Shown here in pieces: positions 1 to 8,686 of a stretch of DNA of 64,000 nt; position 1 is the stretch's first letter; each line of letters opens with the position of its first letter. The stretch comes from Mastigocoleus sp. MO_188.B34 (lineage in GTDB: Bacteria > Cyanobacteriota > Cyanobacteriia > Cyanobacteriales > Nostocaceae). The stretch lies in assembly GCF_030065675.1 (NCBI RefSeq), contig NZ_JASJDK010000010.1, positions 32,446 to 96,445 of the forward strand, given 5' to 3'. Both the position numbers and the translations under genes were made by a program. Under the pieces are notes generated by a model. The model was given only the letters and a program-made list of their open reading frames with translations. It was not told the DNA's origin and searched no databases.

Positions 1-1499
1 TTTGTGACACCTGTTTCCCGATAATTTTTGAGTTTCTGCCTTAAATTTTCTGATTTTTCCGATTTTTCTGATTTTAAGGAAGATGAAGAAATTTCTGGTG
101 TGGAATTTTTATCTTTACTACTTGTTTGGGGCTTGATTGTTTTAGTACGAATTTTTGACTTTGACGGGGCTGATAGCTCCTTATTTTGCTCTAATGCAAT
201 TTTAGAAACAGTACTTTGAGAATTTTCTAAGGTTGTTTTCACTGATTCCAATTGTGAAGCCACTTGAACCTGTTTCTCTATTGTTTGTGTGGAGGACACC
301 AAGCCACTTAAACCACCAACGAGTTCCTTGAGATTTTGTCGAAATTTTGGATCGCCCGTCAATTCATCCAAATCAGAAGTAATTTTCTGAGTATTTTCAA
401 ATGTAACTCTTGCTGAATCTAAGGTTTGTTGTAAAACTAACAGATTATTTGGCTCGTTAAGTGTTTTAGTAACATCACGTAAATTTGCCGATGCTTGGCT
501 AGCATTAGCTGAAAGAGTTTCTAAATTTTGCACCAATTCCCCTTGAGTTAAGCGGTTAATAGTTGGTGAAAGACTCTCGACTGTTTGACGTAGCTGCTGA
601 CTGGTTTGGGTTACATTATCTAACGCTGTTACTAAAGAAGAACGATTATTCGTCACTAGATCGTCTACATTAGCCAACAAAGTATTAACCTGTTTTGTTG
701 TCAAACTAATATCTTTAGCGGTGTTACTAAATTCTCTTGCAACAGCACCAATTTCGTTAGCCGTAGACCCAAATTGCTTGATTGCTTCGTTGGTTGATGC
801 AGTAACCTGTTTGGAAGCAGTTGCAACCGAACTTGCAGCAGAGGAAAAGGTATTTAGATCTTTTTGGCTTTCTCTAACTAATTTAGAAACATCTTTACTG
901 AGTAATGTTAATTGTTCTGCAGCTTTAGAAGTATTTTGTAACGCATCATTGACGTTAGCATAAACACCTGGTTGGGAATAAAGTTTTGTGAACGCGCTAC
1001 TAGAACGAATTAGTTCGTCAATATTAACGCCAATCTCACCCTTTAAACGGGAACCATTACAAACGATAAGTGTTTTATTACAACTTTTCTCCGAAGGTTT
1101 GGCAAACTTTTGATTTTCGGGTAATGATGCGTTAGGTGTTATGTCTATAATGCTTTCGCTAATTAACCCCGACTGATTGGCTTCTATCTTAGAATTTTTG
1201 GGGATGATTAAGTTTGGATCGTTAATTTCAATTTCCACTTCAACATTATTTGGTCCGGGGCGTACTTGAGCAATATTACCAACCTTGACACCTCGATAAC
1301 GAACTACAGCTCCTTTTTGCATTCCACCAGCATTTTTAAATTCCACAATCGCCTTGTAAGAATTACCAGCAGCAGTTAACCTGTTCAACCATAAGATAAC
1401 TATCCCAAACACACCTAGCCCTAGTAGGAGTAGTAAACCTACAGAACCTTCTCGAAATGCTCGCGTAGAAGCGAAGCTGTTAATTGAACTACCTCGCAT
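1..1499 (-). CDS. MlaD-like MCE-domain protein, partial (3' end outside window)
   Basis: This open frame starts with ATG at 1499 and is still open at base 1, so the C-terminus is missing. The 499 visible codons give a short cytoplasmic N-terminus, one membrane helix near residues 18-38, and an MCE domain near residues 46-120 (it contains GAVVRYRGVKVGNI and a GLISESIIDI segment). A long alanine/serine/glutamine-rich helical stretch follows at about 180-430, then a Ser/Lys/Glu tail with repeated SEK. MCE proteins of this build (Ycf22/MlaD type) are periplasmic lipid-binding subunits of ABC systems that move phospholipids between membranes. The MlaF-like ATPase gene lies just upstream on the same strand. 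No MlaE-type permease is present in the window, so it would have to be encoded elsewhere. The family call is firm; the substrate is inferred. Confidence 0.85.
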   Translation of the reverse strand, partial: MRGSSINSFASTRAFREGSVGLLLLLGLGVFGIVILWLNRLTAAGNSYKAIVEFKNAGGMQKGAVVRYRGVKVGNIAQVRPGPNNVEVEIEINDPNLIIPKNSKIEANQSGLISESIIDITPNASLPENQKFAKPSEKSCNKTLIVCNGSRLKGEIGVNIDELIRSSSAFTKLYSQPGVYANVNDALQNTSKAAEQLTLLSKDVSKLVRESQKDLNTFSSAASSVATASKQVTASTNEAIKQFGSTANEIGAVAREFSNTAKDISLTTKQVNTLLANVDDLVTNNRSSLVTALDNVTQTSQQLRQTVESLSPTINRLTQGELVQNLETLSANASQASANLRDVTKTLNEPNNLLVLQQTLDSARVTFENTQKITSDLDELTGDPKFRQNLKELVGGLSGLVSSTQTIEKQVQVASQLESVKTTLENSQSTVSKIALEQNKELSAPSKSKIRTKTIKPQTSSKDKNSTPEISSSSLKSEKSEKSENLRQKLKNYRETGVT

Positions 1500-1780
1500 T
1501 TTTCCTCCCCTCAAGATCTGGGATTTTAGATTTCAGACTCTAAAGTCCTAGGATTTACACATAATTAAAATTGATTTATAAAAAGAGATGATTAATAAAA
1601 GGAGATGATTTATGAAAATAAATATCAGTTAGGTTTGATTTCTTCAATCCTAAACCTAAATCCAAATATAAAATTTTCAAATCTAGAATTTCTAAGTCTA
1701 AAACTTCTAAATCTATAAGTATTAAATCTACAGGTTTTAGATATAAAAGTTTGAAATTTAGAATTTTTAAATCAAAAGGT

Positions 1781-1840
1781 TGTCAATCTGAAAGTTCTAA
1801 ATCTGAAAGTTCTAAACCTGAAAGTTCTAAACCTGAAATT
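1781..1840. repeat. 15-bp tandem repeat, about four units, between mlaF-like and mlaD-like genes
   Basis: Units read TCTAAATCTGAAAGT or TCTAAACCTGAAAGT: a partial copy ending at 1795, then copies at 1796-1810, 1811-1825 and 1826-1840. They sit in a 367-bp AT-rich spacer (1500-1866) between two co-directional genes. The rest of that spacer is related low-complexity sequence rich in TCTAAA and AAATCT. No gene is visible in it. Confidence 0.7.
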
Positions 1841-1866
1841 TTTCAATTTTTATCCAAAATTGTTAG

Positions 1867-2652
1867 TTATCCCACAACTTGAATTGGACCATCAATATTT
1901 CCACTCATAAACTGTCTCATATAAGGATGATCCGTTGTGTCGATCTCACTAACCGAACCTTGCCACTGTACTTTACCCTGATATAGAAATATAATTCTAT
2001 CGGCTGTCCGACGAATAGTACTTTCTTGGTGGGTCACAATAGCATAAGTACTGCAAACCCCCTGCATAGATTGTAGATCCCGAATTAAATCTTCTATCAC
2101 TGTTGAAGCAATTGGGTCAAGTCCAGCTGTCGGCTCATCGTAGAGCAAAACTTCCGCTCCTTCTTGGGGAGTATCTGGATTAGACATAATGGCGCGAGCA
2201 AAACTAACTCGTTTTCGCATTCCACCAGACAGTTCTGCTGGATAAAGGTTACCAATTCCAGGTAAACCAACCATTTCTAGTTTTTTGTTTACCAACTGAC
2301 GAATACGTTCGGGTGATAACTGAGAATGCTGGTATAGCAAAAAACCAATATTTTCTTCCACGGTTAAGGAATCAAATAACGCTGCTTGTTGAAAGACCAT
2401 CCCGATACCAACTGGATCATCTTTTGTATCTTCTATCAGCCCTTGGCGTCGAACGCCTTGAACATAGATCTCACCTTCATCTACATTTGTGAGTCCAGCA
2501 ATCAATCTCAATATAGTAGATTTACCAGTACCACTAGGACCGATAATTCCTAGCGCTTCTCCTCGGTAGATTTTTAAGTCCAAACGGTCTAAAACTTTAT
2601 TGCTACCAAAGGATTTAGAAACACCTTTTAATTCAATTAGCGGTTCGTTCAT
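1867..2652 (-). CDS. MlaF-like ABC transporter ATPase
   Basis: The protein has 261 residues and starts with ATG at 2652. Walker A GPSGTGKST is at residues 38-46, the Q-loop near 88-89, the signature LSGGM at 141-145, Walker B ending YDE at 171-173, and the switch His at 208. The LSGGM..R signature and overall length fit the MlaF/Ttg2A group, which powers MCE-type lipid transport. It lies upstream of the MlaD-like gene on the same strand, separated by 367 bp that include a tandem repeat, so co-transcription is plausible but not shown. It would hydrolyse ATP on the cytoplasmic face together with a permease not encoded here. Confidence 0.88.
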   Translation of the reverse strand: MNEPLIELKGVSKSFGSNKVLDRLDLKIYRGEALGIIGPSGTGKSTILRLIAGLTNVDEGEIYVQGVRRQGLIEDTKDDPVGIGMVFQQAALFDSLTVEENIGFLLYQHSQLSPERIRQLVNKKLEMVGLPGIGNLYPAELSGGMRKRVSFARAIMSNPDTPQEGAEVLLYDEPTAGLDPIASTVIEDLIRDLQSMQGVCSTYAIVTHQESTIRRTADRIIFLYQGKVQWQGSVSEIDTTDHPYMRQFMSGNIDGPIQVVG

Positions 2653-3000
2653 CGGTTAGTAGTTAATGGCGGTTAGCATTTATTTATTCAACAGTAAATT
2701 TTCTACGGAAAGTCGGATCGATGGCAAATCTGACTCAGTTTACTTCTACGTGATTGAAGTAGCATTTTCCGTATACTGGTTTAGCTGCGAACGAGCAGGC
2801 TTCTGCGAATAATACTGCAAAAATGACTTCAAGATACAAAAACGATTAATTCCCCCTGCTTTCTAAGTGTTTTTGGATTTTTAGCACTACATAATTAAAG
2901 TTAGGAAATCGGTAAATCCCAAAAGCTAGATTTGTAAGCTTTTAACCTTTGTTAGGCTGATTAATTGCGCGTAGCGCCATAAAATGGTTTTTTTAAGCAA

Positions 3001-3270
3001 TTACCCATTACCCATTACTCATTACCCATTACCCATTACCCATTACCCATTACCCATTACTCATTACTCATTACTCATTACTCATCACTCATTACTCATT
3101 ACCCATCACTCATTACTCATTACTCATTACTCATTACTCATCACTCATTACTCATTACCCATCACTCATTACTCATTACTCATTACTCATTACTCATTAC
3201 CCATCACTCATTACCCATCACTCATTACCCATTACCCATTACCCATTACCCATTACCCATTACTCATTAC
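3001..3270. repeat. Heptanucleotide STRR array (CCATTAC / TCATTAC / TCATCAC)
   Basis: About 38 consecutive 7-bp units fill 270 bp, mixing CCATTAC, TCATTAC and TCATCAC. Arrays like this are the short tandemly repeated repetitive sequences of filamentous cyanobacteria. It lies in the 780-bp gap between the minus-strand mlaF-like gene and the plus-strand oxidoreductase. The translated frame across it is periodic and is not a gene. The flanking parts, 2653-3000 and 3271-3432, show no other clear feature. Confidence 0.95.
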
Positions 3271-3432
3271 TTATAACCTTCATATATTGGATTGAATCCA
3301 AAATTGGCAATTAAGATCGAAGATTGAGAAAATAAATTTTGTTGGTACCGGTATATGTAACTTATGGTAACTATTCAAACCATAATTAACAGTGAAAAGC
3401 TAATAACTGACTAGAGAATAAAAAGGTAAAAA

Positions 3433-4947
3433 ATGCAAAACTTCGATGTCATAGTTATTGGCAGTGGAATTGGTGGTTTATGTGCTGGATCTCTATTAGC
3501 TAGATATGGCAAAAAAACAATAGTGTGTGAAAGCCATAGTATTGCTGGTGGAGCAGCCCATTGTTTTGGACGAAAAGGATTTAAATTTGATTCCGGACCT
3601 TCATTCTATTGTGGTTTAACTACCGCCAAAAGTTTGAACCCCGTAAAACAAATACTTGATGTTTTAGGAGAATCATTTACTGCTATAAGTTACGATCCTT
3701 TGGGACATTATCACCTAGGCGATCGCACTTTTCCTGTATACAGCGATTCAGATATTTATCTTGAAGAAGTTGCTAAAATTACTACTTCAGGAGCAAAAGA
3801 ATTAAAGTACTTTCAACAGCGTCTTTTACCTTTATATGATGCGATGAAAGGAATTCCAGCCCTAGCATTACGCTCAGATTGGCAGTCATTTGTAATTCTG
3901 TTCGGGCGTTATCCAGAATACATGTTTAAGATGCTGCCCTATCTATCTTTAGTTAGAGCCTCTGTGGGTAATGTAATGGATGGGACAATCAAAGACCCAT
4001 GGGTCAGAACACTAATTGATTTAGAGTGTTTTTTGTTATCTGGTTTAAAAGCTCGCGGAACTATTGCTCCAGAGGTCGCATTTATGCTAGGAGAACGTTC
4101 CCGTGTTGGGGTGGAGTACCCTGTTGGTGGAAGTGAGGCAATTATAAATGCTTTGGTACGAGGTTTGGAACGTTGGGGCGGTCAGTTACGTTTGGGAAGC
4201 CATGTGGAACAAATTTTAGTGGAAAATGGTAAAGCCTCAGGAGTACGCTTGAAAAATGGTGAAACTCTCTTAGCACCGATAGTAATTTCCAATGCCAGTA
4301 TTTGGGATACCTACACTAAGTTATTAAACCCTGAAGACTTACCTAATTCTTTCCGAAAAACTGCTTTAGCAACACCAGCAGTTGAAAGCTTTATGCATTT
4401 GCATTTGGGTATCCGCGCCCAAGGCTTAGAAAACTTAACTGGACATCATGTAGTAGTCCACGATCCCAATCGAGATATAAGTACGCCGGGAAATACCTGT
4501 ATGATATCAATTCCCAGCGTTTGGGATGGCGATCTAGCGCCAGAAGGACATCACGTCGTCCATGCATATACTTTGGAATCCTACACCGATTGGAAACGCG
4601 ATCGAGATTATCAAGCCCGAAAACAAGAAAAAGCTCAAACTCTTTATCGCGCACTCGAACGAGTAATTCCCGATATCCGCGATCGCGTAGTTTTAGAATT
4701 AATTGGTACCCCTTTGACCCACGCCCATTACTTAAGAAGATATCAAGGAACCTATGGACCGGCGATTTCTGCAGAAAAAGGAACATTTCCTGGAAATCAA
4801 ACCCCCATTCAAGGTTTATATCGAGTCGGTGACAGTACAATGCCAGGTATTGGAGTTCCAGCCGTCGCCGCTTCGGGAATTATGTGTGCCAATACCCTAG
4901 TAAAGCCTCAGCAGACACTGGATATATTAAAAAGTGTGAATTATTAG
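3433..4947 (+). CDS. CrtISO/phytoene desaturase-like FAD-dependent oxidoreductase
   Basis: The protein has 504 residues. The N-terminal Rossmann motif GSGIGG at 10-15 with a downstream acidic residue (CES) binds the FAD ADP moiety. The C-terminal block YRVGDSTMPGIGVPAV near residue 465 is the second FAD-contact motif typical of the phytoene desaturase/carotene cis-trans isomerase superfamily. Its length matches CrtISO (about 500 residues). Whether it acts on carotenoids or on another polyprenoid cannot be decided from sequence, and cyanobacteria often carry several paralogues. It stands alone, with long spacers on both sides. Confidence 0.8.
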   Translation: MQNFDVIVIGSGIGGLCAGSLLARYGKKTIVCESHSIAGGAAHCFGRKGFKFDSGPSFYCGLTTAKSLNPVKQILDVLGESFTAISYDPLGHYHLGDRTFPVYSDSDIYLEEVAKITTSGAKELKYFQQRLLPLYDAMKGIPALALRSDWQSFVILFGRYPEYMFKMLPYLSLVRASVGNVMDGTIKDPWVRTLIDLECFLLSGLKARGTIAPEVAFMLGERSRVGVEYPVGGSEAIINALVRGLERWGGQLRLGSHVEQILVENGKASGVRLKNGETLLAPIVISNASIWDTYTKLLNPEDLPNSFRKTALATPAVESFMHLHLGIRAQGLENLTGHHVVVHDPNRDISTPGNTCMISIPSVWDGDLAPEGHHVVHAYTLESYTDWKRDRDYQARKQEKAQTLYRALERVIPDIRDRVVLELIGTPLTHAHYLRRYQGTYGPAISAEKGTFPGNQTPIQGLYRVGDSTMPGIGVPAVAASGIMCANTLVKPQQTLDILKSVNY

Positions 4948-5576
4948 AAGTTCATACGTAGTAGCTTGAGTACAGATCTGAAGCCTACTACGAACTTTGT
5001 TCGTCCATTAAAAATAATTAAACAGGTCTGTAATTGTGCTTTAGCGCATAAAACATATATTAAACAGGGCTGAAGACCAACTACAGACCAAGAAATTACA
5101 TGTCAAAATCTCGTGACGAACCACTAGTTTGCAATATACATAATAAATTATTAATTTTTATTAACTTTAGTGTAATATTGTTTCATGAGCTTGAGCTTAA
5201 AAAACTCTGAAGTTCGATCGAAGCTTTTAATAACTCGGCTTGTGTAAAGTCTGCTTCTTTTTAGAAGCACTGGAAAGATATAAGTCTCCTAGCACTTTGG
5301 CAAATGCCCCAGCCTACGGTTACTTTTTGGCGTACTGATGCGATCTATATGTATTCCTTATGTTTGTGAGGTATGGAGGGAGGGTAAACTCTTTTTTGAT
5401 TAAATTTGGGGAATTTCAAAGGTATTCGAGTTTGATTTATAACTTTCCAAGTATATTCTAAGTAATTCAAGAAAAATATTTAACTTTAAGACGACTTTTC
5501 TGTAAGTGAAAATACAAAATCACTGTCAGTAAATGTCGCAGCAGATGATTATTTAACCAACAAAAGTATTTTCCCC
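4948..5576. other. Spacer with nested inverted repeats, no gene seen
   Basis: These 629 bp lie between the oxidoreductase and the histidine kinase. An 8-bp inverted repeat (CGTAGTAG at 4957-4964 with CTACTACG at 4985-4992) and an adjoining small palindrome (ACGAAC-TTT-GTTCGT, about 4990-5004) follow the oxidoreductase stop codon. They could be a transcript end or a degenerate mobile repeat. There is no strong T-tract. Nothing else is recognisable up to the kinase. Confidence 0.4.
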
Positions 5577-6884
5577 ATGACAAATCAAAAAGTTTGTGAT
5601 GTAGGGCTAAGTCAGAAGTTAGAAGTTTTGCAAAGGATTAGGAGTCATCTGTTAACCATCATTGGTCACGAGTTTTGGACTCCCTTATCAACTAGCCAAG
5701 TATGTTTGGAAAGTTTGGCTGAAGAGCAATTGATACCTTCTGATTGTAGACAGATCATATTAGAAACTGCATTTAAGGATGTAGAGTGCTTACGTCATTT
5801 GATCCAAACAACTCTTTCCATTTCCGACTTAAATTCCGAACAGGATTCTGAGTTGGAGGAGTCCAAACAGGATTGTGAACTTGAACCAGATTCTGAATTT
5901 GAATCAAAATCAATCGAGCAACACGAGGAAACCAAAGATTTTGCAGATGCTTCCCCATGTTGGAAAACCATAGCACTAGCAGATATTCTAGATCGCACTC
6001 AACCAAGAGTATTACAGCAAAACCCATGCAAACTATTTTTAACCCTAGAACAAAATATCGATTTATACTGCGCCTTAAGTAAGGATAAATCGTCTGGTGA
6101 GCTCCAAAATTCCAATTCCTGCGATGATTTAGAAATTTTAGAGCATACTCGAAAAAATCTGATTGCAATTGTCGGTCATGAATTGCGTACTCCTTTATGT
6201 ACTATTCAAATTTGTTTGGAAAGTTTGATTAGAGAACCGACTATGGCTCCAGAGTATCAGCAAGTAATGCTGGAAATTGCACTTGGAGATATAGAACGCT
6301 TAAGACAGTTAATTCAAGATTTTTTTCTTCTTCTACGATTAGAAAATGGACAACTTTACCATCGTCCAGATTTTATTGAATTTCAAGAAGTTATAGATAT
6401 AGCTTTAAGTAGCTTGAGAGCAAATGCAAAAGAGTGTCATTTACCTCAAGTGACAGCAGAAATTCCACCCAACTTACCAAAAATTCAAGTTGATGGAGAT
6501 CGAATCGTTGAAGCGTTGATTAAATTGATCGATAATGCCTATAAATTTACAGATATCGATGGAATTATCAATATTCAAGTCAAAATAAATCAAGCAAAAG
6601 TTGATGATAGTGAATCCGTTACAGGTAATTCCAAAACTATGTTGGAAGTAATTGTAGCTGACACTGGTAGAGGAATTGCACCCGATAATTTAGAAGCTGT
6701 ATTTAATCACTTTTACCAAGAAGAAGATTCTTTAAGGCGTAGTGTTGGTGGTACTGGTATTGGTTTAGCAATTTGTCGCTACATAGTACACAGTTTGGGA
6801 GGAGAGATTTGGGCTTCTTCCGAAGGAAAGCATAAAGGAACTCAAATTCACTTTACTGTTCCACTGGAGACAACCCTAGATTAA
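5577..6884 (+). CDS. Sensor histidine kinase with duplicated DHp (HisKA) segment
   Basis: The protein has 435 residues, no membrane helix and no recognisable sensor domain. A canonical kinase core occupies about 185-430: H-box GHELRTPL with phospho-accepting His201, N-box LIDNAYKFT (Asn320), G1 DTGRGIA at 362-368 and G2 GGTGIGL at 391-397. A second, N-terminal H-box-like segment, GHEFWTPLSTS, puts a His at 31, and its flanks (QVCLESLAEE, then ETAFKDVECLRHLIQ) mirror those after His201 (QICLESLIRE, EIALGDIERLRQLIQ). A Ser/Glu/Asp-rich linker (83-125) separates the two halves. The first copy has Trp in place of the conserved Arg and no ATPase domain of its own. No response regulator gene is adjacent, so the pathway is unknown. 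Confidence 0.88.
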   Translation: MTNQKVCDVGLSQKLEVLQRIRSHLLTIIGHEFWTPLSTSQVCLESLAEEQLIPSDCRQIILETAFKDVECLRHLIQTTLSISDLNSEQDSELEESKQDCELEPDSEFESKSIEQHEETKDFADASPCWKTIALADILDRTQPRVLQQNPCKLFLTLEQNIDLYCALSKDKSSGELQNSNSCDDLEILEHTRKNLIAIVGHELRTPLCTIQICLESLIREPTMAPEYQQVMLEIALGDIERLRQLIQDFFLLLRLENGQLYHRPDFIEFQEVIDIALSSLRANAKECHLPQVTAEIPPNLPKIQVDGDRIVEALIKLIDNAYKFTDIDGIINIQVKINQAKVDDSESVTGNSKTMLEVIVADTGRGIAPDNLEAVFNHFYQEEDSLRRSVGGTGIGLAICRYIVHSLGGEIWASSEGKHKGTQIHFTVPLETTLD

Positions 6885-6917
6885 TAATGATTTTTCTTTT
6901 TCGTTTTGACTCCTGTT

Positions 6918-6962
6918 TCAAGGAGGTGTGGGAAGTGTGGGAAGTGTGGGAAGTATGGGAAT
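6918..6962. repeat. 9-bp tandem repeat (GTGTGGGAA), about four units
   Basis: A short run of GTGTGGGAA units, the last being GTATGGGAA, lies just downstream of the histidine kinase. It shows no hairpin and no coding content. Confidence 0.6.
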
Positions 6963-7014
6963 AAATTACAACACTTTTAAGGAAAAGAAATTGAATTGTG
7001 TTACCAAAGTCATA

Positions 7015-7168
7015 TACTGACTTCTAACTCTTGACTTCTGACTCCTGACTCCTGCTGTGCTGACGCCCCACTGCGTTAACGCTCGTTAGAGCGCGGTCTG
7101 TCCTGACTCCTAACTCCTGACTTCTAACTCTTGACTTCTAACTCCTGACTTCTGACTCCTGACTCCTG
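7015..7168. repeat. Heptanucleotide STRR array (TGACTCC family) with a nested 50-bp insert
   Basis: Units of TGACTCC, TGACTTC, TAACTCC and TAACTCT run from about 7015 to 7168 between the kinase and the dihydroorotase-like gene (convergent ends). The array is split at about 7053-7102 by a GC-rich stretch that begins CTGCTGTGCT and ends GCGCGGTCTGTC. The same array-plus-insert arrangement occurs in inverse orientation at 53596-53740. Confidence 0.85.
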
Positions 7169-7173
7169 AAAAC

Positions 7174-8496
7174 TTAACACCAAGTTCGCATCACCTTTCC
7201 TTTCAAGTTTTTTCCGAGCCAAGGGGTATTCTTAGAAAGAGTATAAAGATTGGGAGTGTCTACTTGCCAAATTTTTTCTGGATTAAATAAGGTTAATTCA
7301 GCTTTTTGACCGGGAAATATTGCTGAATAATCTTGGTTTAAGCATTCTGCAGGACCCTTAGAAAGTGCTTTCCACAATTCCAAGGCTGTGAATTTATTAG
7401 TTTCTACTAAATTTTCCCAGAGTAAAGCCAATGCTAATTCCAAACCAATAGCTCCTGGAGGCGCTTCGGAAAATGACACAGTTTTCTCCTCGTAACTGTA
7501 AGGGCTATGGTCGATCGCAATTCCATCAATGATACCTGTTCTTACTCCTTGTCTTAAAGCTATTAAATCCTCCGGGTTCCCTAAAGGTGGCTCTAAATGT
7601 AAGTTTTGATTATAACTTTCAATAGATGATGTATCGAGCAAAAGATGCATCCAAGTTGTACTAGCAGTAACAGGTAAGCCTTTTTGCTTCGCTGCAGCTA
7701 TTAATTCAACACTTCGGGCTGTTGATATACGCATTAAATGTACCGGAGTTCCCGTTGTAGCAACTAATTCCAATAAAGCTGCTAAAGCAGTAGTTTCTGA
7801 AATGGCTGGATTTCCTGGTAAACCAAAGCGAATAGAATATTTTCCTTCCCGCATTACCCCGCTAGATGCTAAATTGCGATCGCAGGGCCAAATTGCGATC
7901 GGTTTGCTCATAGGCTTGAGGTATTCTAGGATTCTTCGTAGTAAACCTAAATTTTCTAAGGGTTTACCATCGGCAAAACCTACCACCCCGATAGCAGCTA
8001 AATCTGCAACTTCTACCATTTGCTTACCCGCAACATCTAAAGTTAAAGCACCCCAAATATTCAGACGAGGAAATGAGGTCATAGTAAGCAGGGAAGAAGC
8101 AACAAATCTGTTTTCCAATTGATTCCTACTTAGGGGGCTGTTCAAATCGTTACTTTTTTGCAGTAGTTGACCCACCAAAGCAGAATTATCAATGGGAGGA
8201 GATGTATCCGGTAGAATGCTAACTCTGGTAAAACCCCCAGCAGCAGCAGCCAGTAAAAGTGAATTTAGGGTATCTCTTTGTTCTCGCCCGGGTTCCCCAG
8301 AATGGCTATATAAATCTACCAAACCCGTACCAAGCACTAATCCGCGAGCATCATGTATTTTCGTATCAATTGCAATATCTGAAATTCTGTCAGAAACATG
8401 TTCAATATAACCATCCACGATCGATACATCTGCAACTCGATCAGTTTGAGAAACAGGATCGATAATCCTTACTTGTTGAAGTAATTCTGTTGTCAT
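7174..8496 (-). CDS. Dihydroorotase-like amidohydrolase (cyanobacterial PyrC homologue with altered metal site)
   Basis: The protein has 440 residues and the amidohydrolase-fold layout of the type I dihydroorotase family, which closes carbamoyl aspartate to dihydroorotate in pyrimidine synthesis. The canonical DxHxHxREPG zinc motif reads DLYSHSGEPG here (61-70), so the first ligand His is Tyr63 and the substrate-binding Arg is Gly. The later motif usually written DHAPH reads DHSPY (329-333). The middle block around LPDTSP (95-100) and HLMRISTARSVELI (from 253) keeps family spacing. Either this lineage uses a modified site, or the protein is a non-catalytic PyrC'-type subunit supporting aspartate carbamoyltransferase. 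The family is certain; activity is doubtful. Confidence 0.85.
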   Translation of the reverse strand: MTTELLQQVRIIDPVSQTDRVADVSIVDGYIEHVSDRISDIAIDTKIHDARGLVLGTGLVDLYSHSGEPGREQRDTLNSLLLAAAAGGFTRVSILPDTSPPIDNSALVGQLLQKSNDLNSPLSRNQLENRFVASSLLTMTSFPRLNIWGALTLDVAGKQMVEVADLAAIGVVGFADGKPLENLGLLRRILEYLKPMSKPIAIWPCDRNLASSGVMREGKYSIRFGLPGNPAISETTALAALLELVATTGTPVHLMRISTARSVELIAAAKQKGLPVTASTTWMHLLLDTSSIESYNQNLHLEPPLGNPEDLIALRQGVRTGIIDGIAIDHSPYSYEEKTVSFSEAPPGAIGLELALALLWENLVETNKFTALELWKALSKGPAECLNQDYSAIFPGQKAELTLFNPEKIWQVDTPNLYTLSKNTPWLGKNLKGKVMRTWC

Positions 8497-8686
8497 TTTG
8501 GCTATCAGCAGTTCAGAGTTCGGCTTTTGTGTAAGTAATTGTACTTTTTTCTGGGTTGCAGGATGATTGGCAAATTATTGTCAGATGATTCAAGGCTCGA
8601 GTCTGAATGCTGCGTAGCCATCTTTGATGCTGCAATTTTTGGTATTGTAAGCGATCGCAACCACAAAAAATATGTAGTTTTTATAA

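Noticed and set aside
721..963. 80-codon plus-strand frame within the left-edge gene
   Set aside because: It is the antisense shadow of the long open MlaD-like frame on the minus strand.
2984..3295. Open frame of 103 codons on the plus strand
   Set aside because: It is the translation of the 7-bp repeat array (periodic ITHYPLP); any frame through an array lacking stops stays open.
4391..4840. 149-codon minus-strand frame inside the oxidoreductase gene
   Set aside because: It lies wholly within a clear FAD oxidoreductase on the other strand and has no motif of its own.
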